13,787 bases of DNA, taken from Parachlamydiales bacterium. Its GTDB lineage: Bacteria; Chlamydiota; Chlamydiia; Chlamydiales; Simkaniaceae. The position numbers were made by a program, and so were the translations under genes. The stretch is from NCBI GenBank assembly GCA_030641465.1, contig DAOWHK010000042.1, positions 1 to 13,787 of the forward strand, read 5' to 3'. The notes beneath the pieces are model-generated. The model was not told where the DNA came from. It did no database searches and saw nothing but the letters and a program-made list of their open reading frames with translations. Every line of letters begins with the position of its first letter. Position 1 is the first letter of the stretch. This document shows positions 6,507 through 13,787 of the stretch, piece after piece.

Positions 6507-8351
6507 TTACTCTACGGTCACAGATTTAGCTAAGTTGCGGGGCTGATCAATGTCTGTGCCACGGATTTTTGCAATGTAATAGGCGAGTAGCTGGGCTGCA
6601 ACAGAGTAGGGGATGCTTGCTAGATAATCTGGAACGGTAGGAAGCCATAAAACATCATCTGCAACTGTTTTTATTTCGTTGCAACCTTTTGGTGCAAAGG
6701 CAAGAATTGGTCCACCACGCGATTTAACTTCCATTAAATTGCTAAGCATTTTATCAAAAGTTTGCATATTTCCACACATCCCAATAACAGCTAGTTGATC
6801 GGATATTAGTGCAATTGATCCGTGTTTCATTTCTCCTGCAGGATGTCCTGTAGCATTTAGGTAGCTGATTTCTTTGAGCTTTAATGCAGCTTCTAAGCTT
6901 GCTGGAAACATATATCTTCTTCCAAGGAAGAAAAAGTGCTCATAAGATGCGTACTTTTTTGCGAGATTCTCGATCGTTTTTGCTTGAGATAGCACTTGGG
7001 TTACAATCATTGGCAAAGTTTTTAGGTCTTGAAGAAATTTTTGCCCTTCTTCTTTGCTCATGTGGCGCAGTCTTGCCATGTAGAGTGTAAAAAGGGCGAT
7101 AAGGGTTAACTGACTTGTGAAAGCTTTTGTGGAGCATACGCTGATTTCTTTTCCCGCTTTTAAAAAGATGCAGCTATCAGCTTCTCTTGAAATTGAGGAG
7201 TGGTCTACGTTGCAAAAGGCAAGGATTTTTGCGCCTTTAGCTTTTGCTTCTCTAACGGCTGCAAGTGTGTCCGCGGTTTCTCCAGACTGGGAGATGGCAA
7301 TTACAAGGGTGTTTTCTGAGACGATGGGGTTTGTATATCTAAATTCGGAGGCGATTTCTACTTCTGTTGGGATGCGTGCAATACTTTCCATCATCGATCT
7401 TGCAATAGATCCTGCATGCCAGGACGTTCCGCAGGCAAGAATTAGAATGCGATTGATCGATTGTAGCTCTTTTGGGCAAAGGGTTAGCTCATCAAATTCT
7501 GCCGTGCCGAAATCTTCGCTATATCTACTATGCATCGCTTGTTGGATGGTTTGTGGCTGCTCAAAAATTTCTTTGAGCATATAATGTTTATAGCCATTTT
7601 TGGAAATGGGGCTATTGTCAAAACAGATGTGTTCGAGGATTTTTTCAAGAGGTTTTCCTTTCCTGTCAAAAACGGAGACAGCATTTTGGTGAAGAAGTGC
7701 AACTTCGTCATCTTGAAGGTAGAAAACGTCAAGATTTCTTCCGGAAAAGGTGTTAGCATCAGAGGAAAGAAAGACCTCCTCATTTTCTTTGCAATGGCCA
7801 ATGACCAGAGGACTCTCTCTTGCAGCAGCGATAATTTGCTCAGGGAAGTGTTTGTGAATTACAGCGATTGCAAGGGAGCCTTTTAACTTTAATAGAGCCT
7901 TTTGCACAGCCTCTATTAGGTTTCCTTTATAGTGGTAGGAAATTAGCTGGGCAATCACCTCGGAGTCGGTATCTGATTGAAAAGTAAATCCCTGTTTTTT
8001 CAACATTGCTCGAATCGCTAGGTGATTTTCGATGATTCCATTGTGTACAATTGCGAGCGAGTTTTCTTCATCTATGTGAGGATGTGCATTTTCTTGACTT
8101 GGGATTCCATGAGTGGCCCATCTTGTATGCGCAATTGCTATATCAAGGCGAACTTTTTGGGAGTGTATCGCTTGTTGGAGCGTTTCCACTTTTCCAGCTC
8201 TCTTACACGATTTAATCTCTCCGTTAAAAATGCCTGCAATGCCAGATGAGTCGTAGCCACGATATTCTAATTGTTTGAGTCCATTCATGCAGATGGATAC
8301 GCAGTCGCCTAGAGGTTTTTTTGGTCCAATATACCCAAAAAGTCCGCACAT
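6507..8351 (-). CDS. glmS: Glutamine--fructose-6-phosphate aminotransferase (isomerizing)
   Basis: GlmS converts fructose 6-phosphate and glutamine to glucosamine 6-phosphate in the cytosol, the entry step to UDP-GlcNAc for lipopolysaccharide and peptidoglycan. The product has 614 residues, the usual full length. The N-terminal glutaminase half begins MCGLFGYIG with nucleophile Cys2, then HTRWATHG (75-82), NGIIEN (104-109) and SDTDSE (126-131). Two SIS sugar-isomerase domains follow: ACGTSW (306-311), SQSGET (354-359), STKAF (407-411), GRRYMFPASLEAALKLKE, GEMKH with His510, and the C-terminal NLAKSVTVE with Lys609, the equivalent of the E. coli Schiff-base lysine. All catalytic elements are intact. 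The start lies 2 bases after the stop of the upstream methyltransferase, so the two are probably one transcript. The short gap leaves no room for a glmS ribozyme leader. Confidence 0.97.
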   Translation of the reverse strand: MCGLFGYIGPKKPLGDCVSICMNGLKQLEYRGYDSSGIAGIFNGEIKSCKRAGKVETLQQAIHSQKVRLDIAIAHTRWATHGIPSQENAHPHIDEENSLAIVHNGIIENHLAIRAMLKKQGFTFQSDTDSEVIAQLISYHYKGNLIEAVQKALLKLKGSLAIAVIHKHFPEQIIAAARESPLVIGHCKENEEVFLSSDANTFSGRNLDVFYLQDDEVALLHQNAVSVFDRKGKPLEKILEHICFDNSPISKNGYKHYMLKEIFEQPQTIQQAMHSRYSEDFGTAEFDELTLCPKELQSINRILILACGTSWHAGSIARSMMESIARIPTEVEIASEFRYTNPIVSENTLVIAISQSGETADTLAAVREAKAKGAKILAFCNVDHSSISREADSCIFLKAGKEISVCSTKAFTSQLTLIALFTLYMARLRHMSKEEGQKFLQDLKTLPMIVTQVLSQAKTIENLAKKYASYEHFFFLGRRYMFPASLEAALKLKEISYLNATGHPAGEMKHGSIALISDQLAVIGMCGNMQTFDKMLSNLMEVKSRGGPILAFAPKGCNEIKTVADDVLWLPTVPDYLASIPYSVAAQLLAYYIAKIRGTDIDQPRNLAKSVTVE

Positions 8352-8353
8352 AC

Positions 8354-9115
8354 TTAATTTTTCTTTGCTAGAATTGTTAAAAATAAAGGGAATTCATTTC
8401 TGCTAAAATCTTCCATTTTAGCTTTTTTTCCCGTGCTTTTTTTATTTGAGCACCACTCTTGAATAAGAGTAATACTAAAGCCACTATCATATAAAAACTG
8501 ACTTAAATCTGATAGAGAATAATGGAAGGAATAAGTAGTTTCTGATTTTTCTTTTTTTCCAGGATGCATTTGGATGGGGATTTTTATTTTTGATAGGTAA
8601 CGATCAACGCGCCTAAACTGCAGATCTTTTTGAGGATCTATTTGCCAGCTTGTTTGTCTTGGAATTCTAAAGCAGGGGTGATTGAGAACAATCAAAAACT
8701 GCCCTCCTTTTTGCAGGTGGATACTTGCATTTTTTAGCATTTTACCCGGAAATTCTAAGTTTTGCAGAGCGAGGATGATGGATGCGTGAGTGAAATCCTT
8801 TTTTTCTATCTTAAAAGGTTTGGTAATATCACCTGTAAAAAACTGATGTTTTGGGTTTTCTTGATGCTTTTTTGCAAGTTCAATAAGAGGCTTTGCGCCA
8901 TCGATACCGCAATATTCTACAGAGGAGGGGATTTTTCTAGAAAGGACTCCTTGTCCGCAGGCCAAATCTAAAAGACTGGGGTTTTTTGCAGACTTAAAAT
9001 CGAGGAGTTTTAGGCTATGTGGAATGATCACGTGCTGATGGTAGTAGTGGCCTTCTTTTGATACGATTTTATCGTACCATTTCGAAACATGGCCCCAGGT
9101 AGTTTTTTTATTCAT
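8354..9115 (-). CDS. Class I SAM-dependent methyltransferase
   Basis: The 253-residue product has the Rossmann-fold methyltransferase signature: motif I LLDLACGQGVLS at about 48-59, an acidic residue after the second strand (YCGIDGAKPLIELAKKH), and motif post-II FTGDITKPF. The second half carries blocks I associate with a widespread uncharacterised methyltransferase group: NHPCFRIPRQTSW, a YLS...IPIQMHPGKK segment, and a C-terminal NEFPLFLTILAKK. The methyl acceptor is unknown. There is no signal peptide or membrane segment, so it acts in the cytosol. It is the first gene of a pair with glmS, ending 2 bases before the glmS ATG, and diverges from the Mg2+ transporter gene at 9207. Linkage to glmS may be only transcriptional. 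Confidence 0.88.
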   Translation of the reverse strand: MNKKTTWGHVSKWYDKIVSKEGHYYHQHVIIPHSLKLLDFKSAKNPSLLDLACGQGVLSRKIPSSVEYCGIDGAKPLIELAKKHQENPKHQFFTGDITKPFKIEKKDFTHASIILALQNLEFPGKMLKNASIHLQKGGQFLIVLNHPCFRIPRQTSWQIDPQKDLQFRRVDRYLSKIKIPIQMHPGKKEKSETTYSFHYSLSDLSQFLYDSGFSITLIQEWCSNKKSTGKKAKMEDFSRNEFPLFLTILAKKN

Positions 9116-9136
9116 CTCAACATGTTAACAAAATCG

Positions 9137-9142
9137 ATTATA
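9137..9142 (-). promoter_or_regulatory. Possible -10 element for the methyltransferase-glmS operon
   Basis: The minus strand reads TATAAT exactly at this site, 22 bases before the methyltransferase ATG. No good -35 lies at the usual spacing. A perfect 8-base palindrome TTGATCAA at 9151-9158 sits just upstream and could be an operator shared with the divergent gene, but this is only a suggestion. Confidence 0.3.
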
Positions 9143-9150
9143 AGAATCCA

Positions 9151-9179
9151 TTGATCAATAATGATATGGTCTATACGAT
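9151..9179 (+). promoter_or_regulatory. Possible sigma-70 type promoter for the MgtE-like gene
   Basis: TTGATC at 9151-9156 and TACGAT at 9174-9179 are 17 bases apart, each matching 4 of 6 consensus positions, and lie 28 bases before the ATG at 9207. This is a weak match in an AT-rich divergent intergenic region. Confidence 0.2.
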
Positions 9180-9206
9180 AACGAGCAACTTACTAAAAAA
9201 AATTTT

Positions 9207-10190
9207 ATGACAAATAAAGACCTTACAAACCTTATTGGAGAATATGCGCATCCCGTTCAAACGGTGATTCAAGTTGATCATACGATTGCAGAAGCTTTAG
9301 AGATGATTCGTAAAAAGTATGTGGGCGAAAAAATCATTTATTTTTATGTGGTCGATAAAGAAAATCGCTTGATTGGTGTTGTGCCGACAAGAAAACTTCT
9401 CATGAAAGATCTTTCCTTGCGTGTTGCTGATGTGATGGAAACATCTATTATTTGTTTAAATAAGTCACAAACTCTTCAGGAAGCTTTGGAGATTTTGGAG
9501 TCTCATAAGTTACTCGCTCTTCCAGTAGTTGATGAAGAGCGCCATTTGCTAGGTGTTATCGATGTGGATATTTACCTTGAAGAATCCCTTGATGTAGCGC
9601 AAGCTCGCCGTCGCTTTGATATTTTCCAGATCATTGGTATGACCATTGAAGAGGGAAAAAAACTGACCCCATGGATAGGATACCGTAGCCGTATGCCATG
9701 GATTTTTTGTAATATGATCGGAGGCTTTTCCTGCGCAATCATTTCCAGGTTTTTTGAACTAGTTCTTGAGCAAGTAATTTTGCTTGCGATGTTTATTCCT
9801 CTTGTTTTGACCTTGTCAGAATCGATTTCCATGCAGTCGATGACGCAAAGTATGCAGCTTATTAAACGTCAGTCCCGTAAATTTCAGTATACGCTGCAGT
9901 TTTTGATAAGAGAGTGGAAAATAGTAGCACTTTTATCGATTTCTTGTGGAATCATCGTAGGTGCTGTTTCCCTTCTTTGGGGAGATGGGGTTTTGCCAGG
10001 TCTTGTCATTACAGTATCGATTATGGCATCTGTCTATATCACGTCAACAATTGGCTCGGCAGTTCCTTTGATTCTTCATGCAAGAAAATGGGACCCTAAA
10101 GTTGCAGCTGGCCCTGTCGTGCTTATGTTCGCAGATGTTTTAACCACCTTGATCTATTTATCTCTTGGAACATGGCTTCTATTGAAATGA
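9207..10190 (+). CDS. MgtE-family Mg2+ transporter, short form without N domain
   Basis: The 327-residue product joins two CBS domains (about 17-70 and 75-130; VVDKENRLIGVV and VVDEERHLLGVIDV are the typical CBS strands) to an MgtE membrane domain with about five hydrophobic segments (168-325). MgtE channels import Mg2+ across the inner membrane, gated by Mg2+ binding to their cytosolic domains. Typical members are about 450 residues and begin with an MgtE N domain, which is absent here. The ending GSAVPLILHARKWDP, then FADVLTTLIYLS with Asp310, matches the family's pore region, Asp310 being the likely equivalent of the pore aspartate. The usual GN-x-G-x-Q motif after the second segment is replaced by SESISMQSMTQS. 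Transport of Mg2+ or another divalent ion is probable but not proven. No ribosome binding site is visible. Confidence 0.85.
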   Translation: MTNKDLTNLIGEYAHPVQTVIQVDHTIAEALEMIRKKYVGEKIIYFYVVDKENRLIGVVPTRKLLMKDLSLRVADVMETSIICLNKSQTLQEALEILESHKLLALPVVDEERHLLGVIDVDIYLEESLDVAQARRRFDIFQIIGMTIEEGKKLTPWIGYRSRMPWIFCNMIGGFSCAIISRFFELVLEQVILLAMFIPLVLTLSESISMQSMTQSMQLIKRQSRKFQYTLQFLIREWKIVALLSISCGIIVGAVSLLWGDGVLPGLVITVSIMASVYITSTIGSAVPLILHARKWDPKVAAGPVVLMFADVLTTLIYLSLGTWLLLK

Positions 10191-10193
10191 TGA

Positions 10194-11576
10194 TTATCCG
10201 CCGATTGTATCAATTCTGATTGGAGTATCAGATTCAAGCGCGTTTAAACTCTCTCTTAGAACGAGCGGATGATCAACGCCAGTATTTAATGTAAAAATAT
10301 TTACAAAGGAAAGATCGCACCCTTCAATTCTTGCATGATTCCAAATCGATAGTGTTTTAGCCATGAGACCAACAAATACATTGAAAAGGTAATAGGTTGG
10401 AAAAAATGCAACGTTAATCATGAATTGCAAGCTTTCTGGAAGACTATCATAAAGCCATGTTTTTAAAGCTTTGATTGGGGTTTGTATGATGCTTGGCAGC
10501 TTTCCAAATAGATATGATGAAATCATTATATCAGAGTTTAATGAGAGTCCAAGGCGACTTTTTAAAAAACATTTTACATAGCTAATGCAGTTGTTATGGA
10601 AAAGAGAAAAGGGGATATTTTCCTCATTTCGATCATTAATGCACTCATTAAATACATACTGAAAGACCTCTTCGCTGAGCTCAAACGTTGTATGATCTGC
10701 ATTCATAGCGTCCGTTGGTAAAAAGCTATACCAATCAGGCGCCATAAAGCCTCCTCTTTTCCGACCTGTAAAAAAGATGTAATCAAGATTGCTTACTTGA
10801 TCATAACGGGGATACTTTCCATGACTAAAGATTTCTCCTTGACTTGTTTTAAGAACAAAAAAAGCATGTTGACCCGTGCAACCTCCAACATCGTTTGGGT
10901 CTTGAGTTACGGCAGTCCAAACCTCTAGAAGGCATTTGTTATTCCACTCTGCAGGGTCGCGCACATCTAAAGGCAGCAAGTGAGAGCTTGTAAAAGCGTT
11001 GTAGTGATTGATTCCTTGATAGTTTAAAGTGTAATCATCAAGAAGCATAAAATCTTTGTCTGTTTTAAATGCTACTCTTCGGTCTCTTAAGAAAAACGTT
11101 TTCATTTCTGTTTCAGGATCGACTTCTATGTTTAGCTCATTCCAAGGAATTTCTATGACATCTCCATTTTCCAAAACTAGGGGAATACCTGTGATTTGAA
11201 GACCTACTGCTTGACATCCATGATGGAAATGATTAGCAGTAATAAACTGCATAAATCCAGGCTGCGCAAAAGTTTCTGGGGCAAGTTTTCCTCCGAGTTT
11301 TGCAGTAAATGCTTTTGCTTTTAAAGCACTTATTTCCTCTGATGGAGGCGCCGTTTTCCAGATTTTTTGTGCGCGTTTATAACACTCATCTACAGCGCTT
11401 CTTACCTCCCTAAATTCATCTGGAGCAAGAATGTGTAAATTTTTATGACTTAAATGATAATTAAGCTCATCAAGGGCATGGCTAATCTGTCTAAAATATT
11501 CTATAGAATCAAAGTTTGGCTGAGCAGAGACTTCACTTTGATCGCTAAAAAATAGGTTTTGAATGGCAGATATCAT
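10194..11576 (-). CDS. Unknown protein with a possible permuted papain-like fold (His...NNC)
   Basis: I do not recognise this 460-residue protein as a named family. The first 110 residues look helical. Between 120 and 215 there is a beta-rich part (ENGDVIEIPWNELNI). Residues 230-340 are suggestive: GGCTGQHAFFVLKTSQGEIF (His237, His252), FELSEEVFQYVFNEC (298-312), then FSLFHNNCISYVKCFL (Cys330 after Asn-Asn). A His followed about 90 residues later by an NC(x)xxV motif is the order seen in circularly permuted NlpC/P60-type proteins such as LRAT and PPPDE families. A hydrophobic stretch at 384-407 could be a membrane anchor. There is no signal peptide. The start lies 2 bases after the stop of the amino acid antiporter, so co-expression is likely. 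It converges on the Mg2+ transporter with only 3 bases between stops. The coding call is firm; the fold is a hypothesis. Confidence 0.8.
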   Translation of the reverse strand: MISAIQNLFFSDQSEVSAQPNFDSIEYFRQISHALDELNYHLSHKNLHILAPDEFREVRSAVDECYKRAQKIWKTAPPSEEISALKAKAFTAKLGGKLAPETFAQPGFMQFITANHFHHGCQAVGLQITGIPLVLENGDVIEIPWNELNIEVDPETEMKTFFLRDRRVAFKTDKDFMLLDDYTLNYQGINHYNAFTSSHLLPLDVRDPAEWNNKCLLEVWTAVTQDPNDVGGCTGQHAFFVLKTSQGEIFSHGKYPRYDQVSNLDYIFFTGRKRGGFMAPDWYSFLPTDAMNADHTTFELSEEVFQYVFNECINDRNEENIPFSLFHNNCISYVKCFLKSRLGLSLNSDIMISSYLFGKLPSIIQTPIKALKTWLYDSLPESLQFMINVAFFPTYYLFNVFVGLMAKTLSIWNHARIEGCDLSFVNIFTLNTGVDHPLVLRESLNALESDTPIRIDTIGG

Positions 11577-11578
11577 AC

Positions 11579-12997
11579 TTAATCTTGGTAAGAGGTTACT
11601 TCATTCCAACTCGGTTTTTTAAAACAAAGAATAATATAAGGCATAGAGCACATCAGGATAATGCCAATAAACAAAAAGAAAAAGTAAAATTGATTGCTCC
11701 CTGTTTGGATTTGCTCAGGAGGAAAAAATCCAATAATAATAGAGAAAACACACCCGAGGATTCCAAGTCCCGAAATGATCCACATTCCTACATTTCCACC
11801 TGGAATTTTATAATTTCTTGCTACATTTGGCTTTTTATACCTTAAGACGATCGCGGAAATAAACATGAGAACATACATAATCAAGTAGAGTTGTGAAGAT
11901 AGTACGACAAGCATCCAAAAGGAGCTGTTCACATCGGGAAAATATAAGAAAATAAGAGAGAATAGTGTCACAATGATCCCTTGAAAAACAAGCATTGCAA
12001 TAGGCATATTATTCTTATTAACTTTATGTAAAACAGGGGGGAAGTCTCCGTTTTGTGCAGCAGCTAAAAGCCCTTTACTCGGTCCTGCTGCCCATGCTGT
12101 AACCCCGCCAAGTGATCCAATCACCATGAGAATTGCAAGAAAAGGCACAGCCCACCCCAGATGATAAGCCTTTAAAAAGTAAGAAATAGCCTCCATGCCA
12201 CCTGCTACTAAGCTAATTTTATCTTTAGGAATCACAATTGCTATTGCGAGCGTTCCGAGGACAGATAGTGCAATAATGATAATTCCTGATAGAAAAATTG
12301 CTTTTGGATAATTTTTCTGTGGATTTTGCACTTCACGCGCGTGGGTTGCTGACATCTCCATTCCAGCAAGACCTAGAAGAACACCTGCTAAGAGAGAAAG
12401 CTTTGTAGGACTGCTTAGACTTGGAATGAGGCTGCTAAGAGAAAAGTCGATATGGATTTTTTCTCCAGTAAAGTACCAAATAAGTCCTAAAATAATAATC
12501 ACAGCTCCCGGGATAATTGTGCCGATAATAACACCAATGGAGCTGACCCAGCCGGATACTTTCATTCCCCGAAGATTAATGATCGTTGTTCCCCAAAAAG
12601 TGATAGCAACAATCACAAACATATAGGTAGGATTTTGCGCGAGTTTTGGATCAAAAGAAAAAGCGATGTTTGCAGCAATAAACGATAGAATTGTGGGGTA
12701 CCAAATAACGTTTGCGATCCACTGGAGCCAAATAGCTAGAAATCCAAGGCGCTTTCCAAGGGCCTCTTGAACCCAAATAAAAACACCGCCTCGCTCAGGC
12801 CAGCCCGTTGCGAGCTCTGCAGAAACCAGCGAAACTGGAATGAAAAAAAATAGCGCCGCAAAAGCGAAATAAAAGAGTGAAGATGCGCCAAATTCCGCAG
12901 TAAGAGGCCAATTTTTTATACTACAAATGGCAGCGACATTGATCATAGCAAGTAAAAAAATACTGAGTGATCGTTTCGGTAAAGGATTCTTCGACAT
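11579..12997 (-). CDS. APC-family amino acid permease/antiporter, GadC/XasA-like
   Basis: The 472-residue product is an inner-membrane amino acid-polyamine-organocation carrier with about 12 hydrophobic segments. It resembles the glutamate/GABA antiporter group: AMINVAAICSIKNWP in TM1, SAELATGWPERGGVFIWVQEA... at 59-80 between TM2 and TM3, and GMEMSATHAREVQNPQKNYP at 212-231 after TM6, close to the GadC pattern GxExSATH.xExxNP. Chlamydiae encode XasA-type permeases of this group. It probably exchanges or takes up host amino acids; substrate and direction are unknown. It ends shortly after the last membrane segment (KKPSWNEVTSYQD), so the C-terminal plug that gates E. coli GadC by pH is missing. 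It is the first gene of a pair with the unknown 460-residue protein and diverges from the beta-lactamase-like gene. Confidence 0.9.
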   Translation of the reverse strand: MSKNPLPKRSLSIFLLAMINVAAICSIKNWPLTAEFGASSLFYFAFAALFFFIPVSLVSAELATGWPERGGVFIWVQEALGKRLGFLAIWLQWIANVIWYPTILSFIAANIAFSFDPKLAQNPTYMFVIVAITFWGTTIINLRGMKVSGWVSSIGVIIGTIIPGAVIIILGLIWYFTGEKIHIDFSLSSLIPSLSSPTKLSLLAGVLLGLAGMEMSATHAREVQNPQKNYPKAIFLSGIIIIALSVLGTLAIAIVIPKDKISLVAGGMEAISYFLKAYHLGWAVPFLAILMVIGSLGGVTAWAAGPSKGLLAAAQNGDFPPVLHKVNKNNMPIAMLVFQGIIVTLFSLIFLYFPDVNSSFWMLVVLSSQLYLIMYVLMFISAIVLRYKKPNVARNYKIPGGNVGMWIISGLGILGCVFSIIIGFFPPEQIQTGSNQFYFFFLFIGIILMCSMPYIILCFKKPSWNEVTSYQD

Positions 12998-13070
12998 ATA
13001 AAACTTTTTTTGATAAATTATGATTTGGCAAAAGTTTATCTCTTAATTTAGTTTTTTTCAAGCGCATATC

Positions 13071-13787
13071 ATGAGACTTAGGATACGTTCATTTCTTTTC
13101 TGCAGTTTCCTTTATTCTTCTATCGGTTTTGCAGACATGCCTATGGAAGAAATAAAGGATTTAATACGTACATTTAAAGAAGAGCATCAAGTGGAAGGGA
13201 TGGCAGTTGGGATCATTTCCAAAGACAATCATTCTTTTGAATCAAGTAGGAAACAAATTTTGACCTATGGCGATTTATCAAAACGCTCCGTATTTTCCAT
13301 AAATGATCATACAGAATTTCGTATCGGGCAGCTTACAAAAATTTTTACAAGTACAATTCTTGCACATTTTGTACATGAGGGGAAAATTCAACTAAGAGAT
13401 CCTATCAGTAAATATCTGCCAAGGTCGGTTCAGGTCCCTTCTTTTCATGGAAAAGAAATCACTTTTCTTGATTTGGCAACGCATACATCAGGACTTCCAA
13501 ATATTTCCTACGATCTTTCCAAGCAATCGACTTTTACGCTTAAAAATCTCTACACGTTTTTAGGTCGTTACCATTTGTCGAGATATCCAGGAGAAAAATA
13601 TGAATATTCAAATGTCGGGTATGCATTACTTTCCAATGTATTAACAAGAATTGCCAAAGATACTTATGCAAATCTTGCCGAGGAAATTGTCATAAACCCG
13701 CTAAAACTTGAAGATACAAGCTCTAGGCTCTCTAAAGAGCAGAAAAGGCGTTTTGCAACAGGTTACTTGAAAAAGCGCGCATTTCCC
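13071..13787 (+). CDS. Exported beta-lactamase-fold (serine hydrolase) protein, partial, SxxK serine replaced
   Basis: The frame runs from ATG 13071 off the right edge, giving 239 residues of a protein usually about 350-450 long. The N-terminus is a signal peptide (RLRIR, then hydrophobic SFLFCSFLYSSIGF, likely cleaved near FA-D at 21/22), placing the protein in the periplasm or envelope. The body matches class C beta-lactamase/penicillin-binding-protein-like hydrolases: FRIGxxTKIFTSTIL at 83-97, LRDPISKYLP (108-117), FLDLATHTSGLPN (132-144) and YSN at 179-181 in YEYSNVGYALLSNVL. In active members the first motif is GSxTK with Ser as nucleophile; here it is GQLTK, Gln87 with Lys90 kept. The codon is CAG. 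Tyr179 and Asn181 are intact. The protein may therefore be a non-hydrolytic binder rather than an enzyme. The third (KTG-like) motif lies beyond the window. Confidence 0.88.
   Translation, partial: MRLRIRSFLFCSFLYSSIGFADMPMEEIKDLIRTFKEEHQVEGMAVGIISKDNHSFESSRKQILTYGDLSKRSVFSINDHTEFRIGQLTKIFTSTILAHFVHEGKIQLRDPISKYLPRSVQVPSFHGKEITFLDLATHTSGLPNISYDLSKQSTFTLKNLYTFLGRYHLSRYPGEKYEYSNVGYALLSNVLTRIAKDTYANLAEEIVINPLKLEDTSSRLSKEQKRRFATGYLKKRAFP

Noticed and set aside
7117..7584. 155-codon plus-strand open frame
   Set aside because: It lies entirely within glmS on the opposite strand; glmS has every expected catalytic motif, so this is a shadow frame, as are the other frames inside glmS.
8352..8400. glmS ribozyme or riboswitch upstream of glmS
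   Set aside because: Only 2 bases separate glmS from the upstream coding region, and such ribozymes are known mainly from Firmicutes.
9151..9158. TTGATCAA palindrome as a defined operator
   Set aside because: An 8-base palindrome occurs often by chance and no second copy was seen nearby; mentioned only as context.
9572..9832. 86-codon minus-strand open frame
   Set aside because: It is antisense to the MgtE-like gene and has no domain features; the plus-strand protein is clearly real.

Overview
The window looks like chromosomal DNA of an obligate intracellular bacterium of the Chlamydiae, most likely an amoeba-associated 'environmental' chlamydia (Parachlamydiales type). This placement is inference. 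It rests on low-to-moderate G+C, an F-box plus leucine-rich-repeat protein of the kind known from amoeba symbionts, a chlamydial-style XasA/GadC-like amino acid permease, an MgtE-type Mg2+ transporter, glmS, and a general lack of clear Shine-Dalgarno sequences. No rRNA, tRNA, CRISPR array, complete insertion sequence or phage module was seen.

Layout, left to right. (1) Positions 1-475 hold an open frame that enters from the left edge and ends at 258, unrecognised, followed by non-coding DNA with a hairpin that may end the leftward operon next to it. (2) 476-2594, minus strand: an EamA-type DMT transporter followed by an overlapping MFS transporter, two export/uptake carriers in one operon. 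(3) 2686-5367, plus strand: a large soluble glycoside hydrolase of the GH63/MGH1-like kind. (4) 5432-6328, minus: an F-box/LRR protein, the best host-interaction candidate here. (5) 6507-9115, minus: a class I SAM methyltransferase and glmS, separated by 2 bases. (6) 9207-10190, plus: a short MgtE-like transporter made of two CBS domains and the membrane domain only. (7) 10194-12997, minus: an amino acid antiporter followed, after 2 bases, by a 460-residue protein of unknown function. The latter carries a His...Asn-Asn-Cys arrangement like circularly permuted papain-fold (NlpC/P60, LRAT, PPPDE) proteins. (8) 13071 to the right edge, plus: the N-terminal part of an exported beta-lactamase-fold protein in which the SxxK nucleophile serine is replaced by glutamine.

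The genes fit an intracellular parasite that imports and exchanges host metabolites (three carriers plus Mg2+ transport), makes its own amino sugars for cell-envelope synthesis (GlmS), and manipulates the host ubiquitin system (F-box protein, possibly the papain-like protein). There is no single large multi-gene system. The most unusual observations are the beta-lactamase-like protein that has lost its nucleophile, the candidate permuted cysteine-peptidase-like protein linked to an amino acid antiporter, and the MgtE form lacking the N domain and the usual glycine/asparagine-rich membrane motif.
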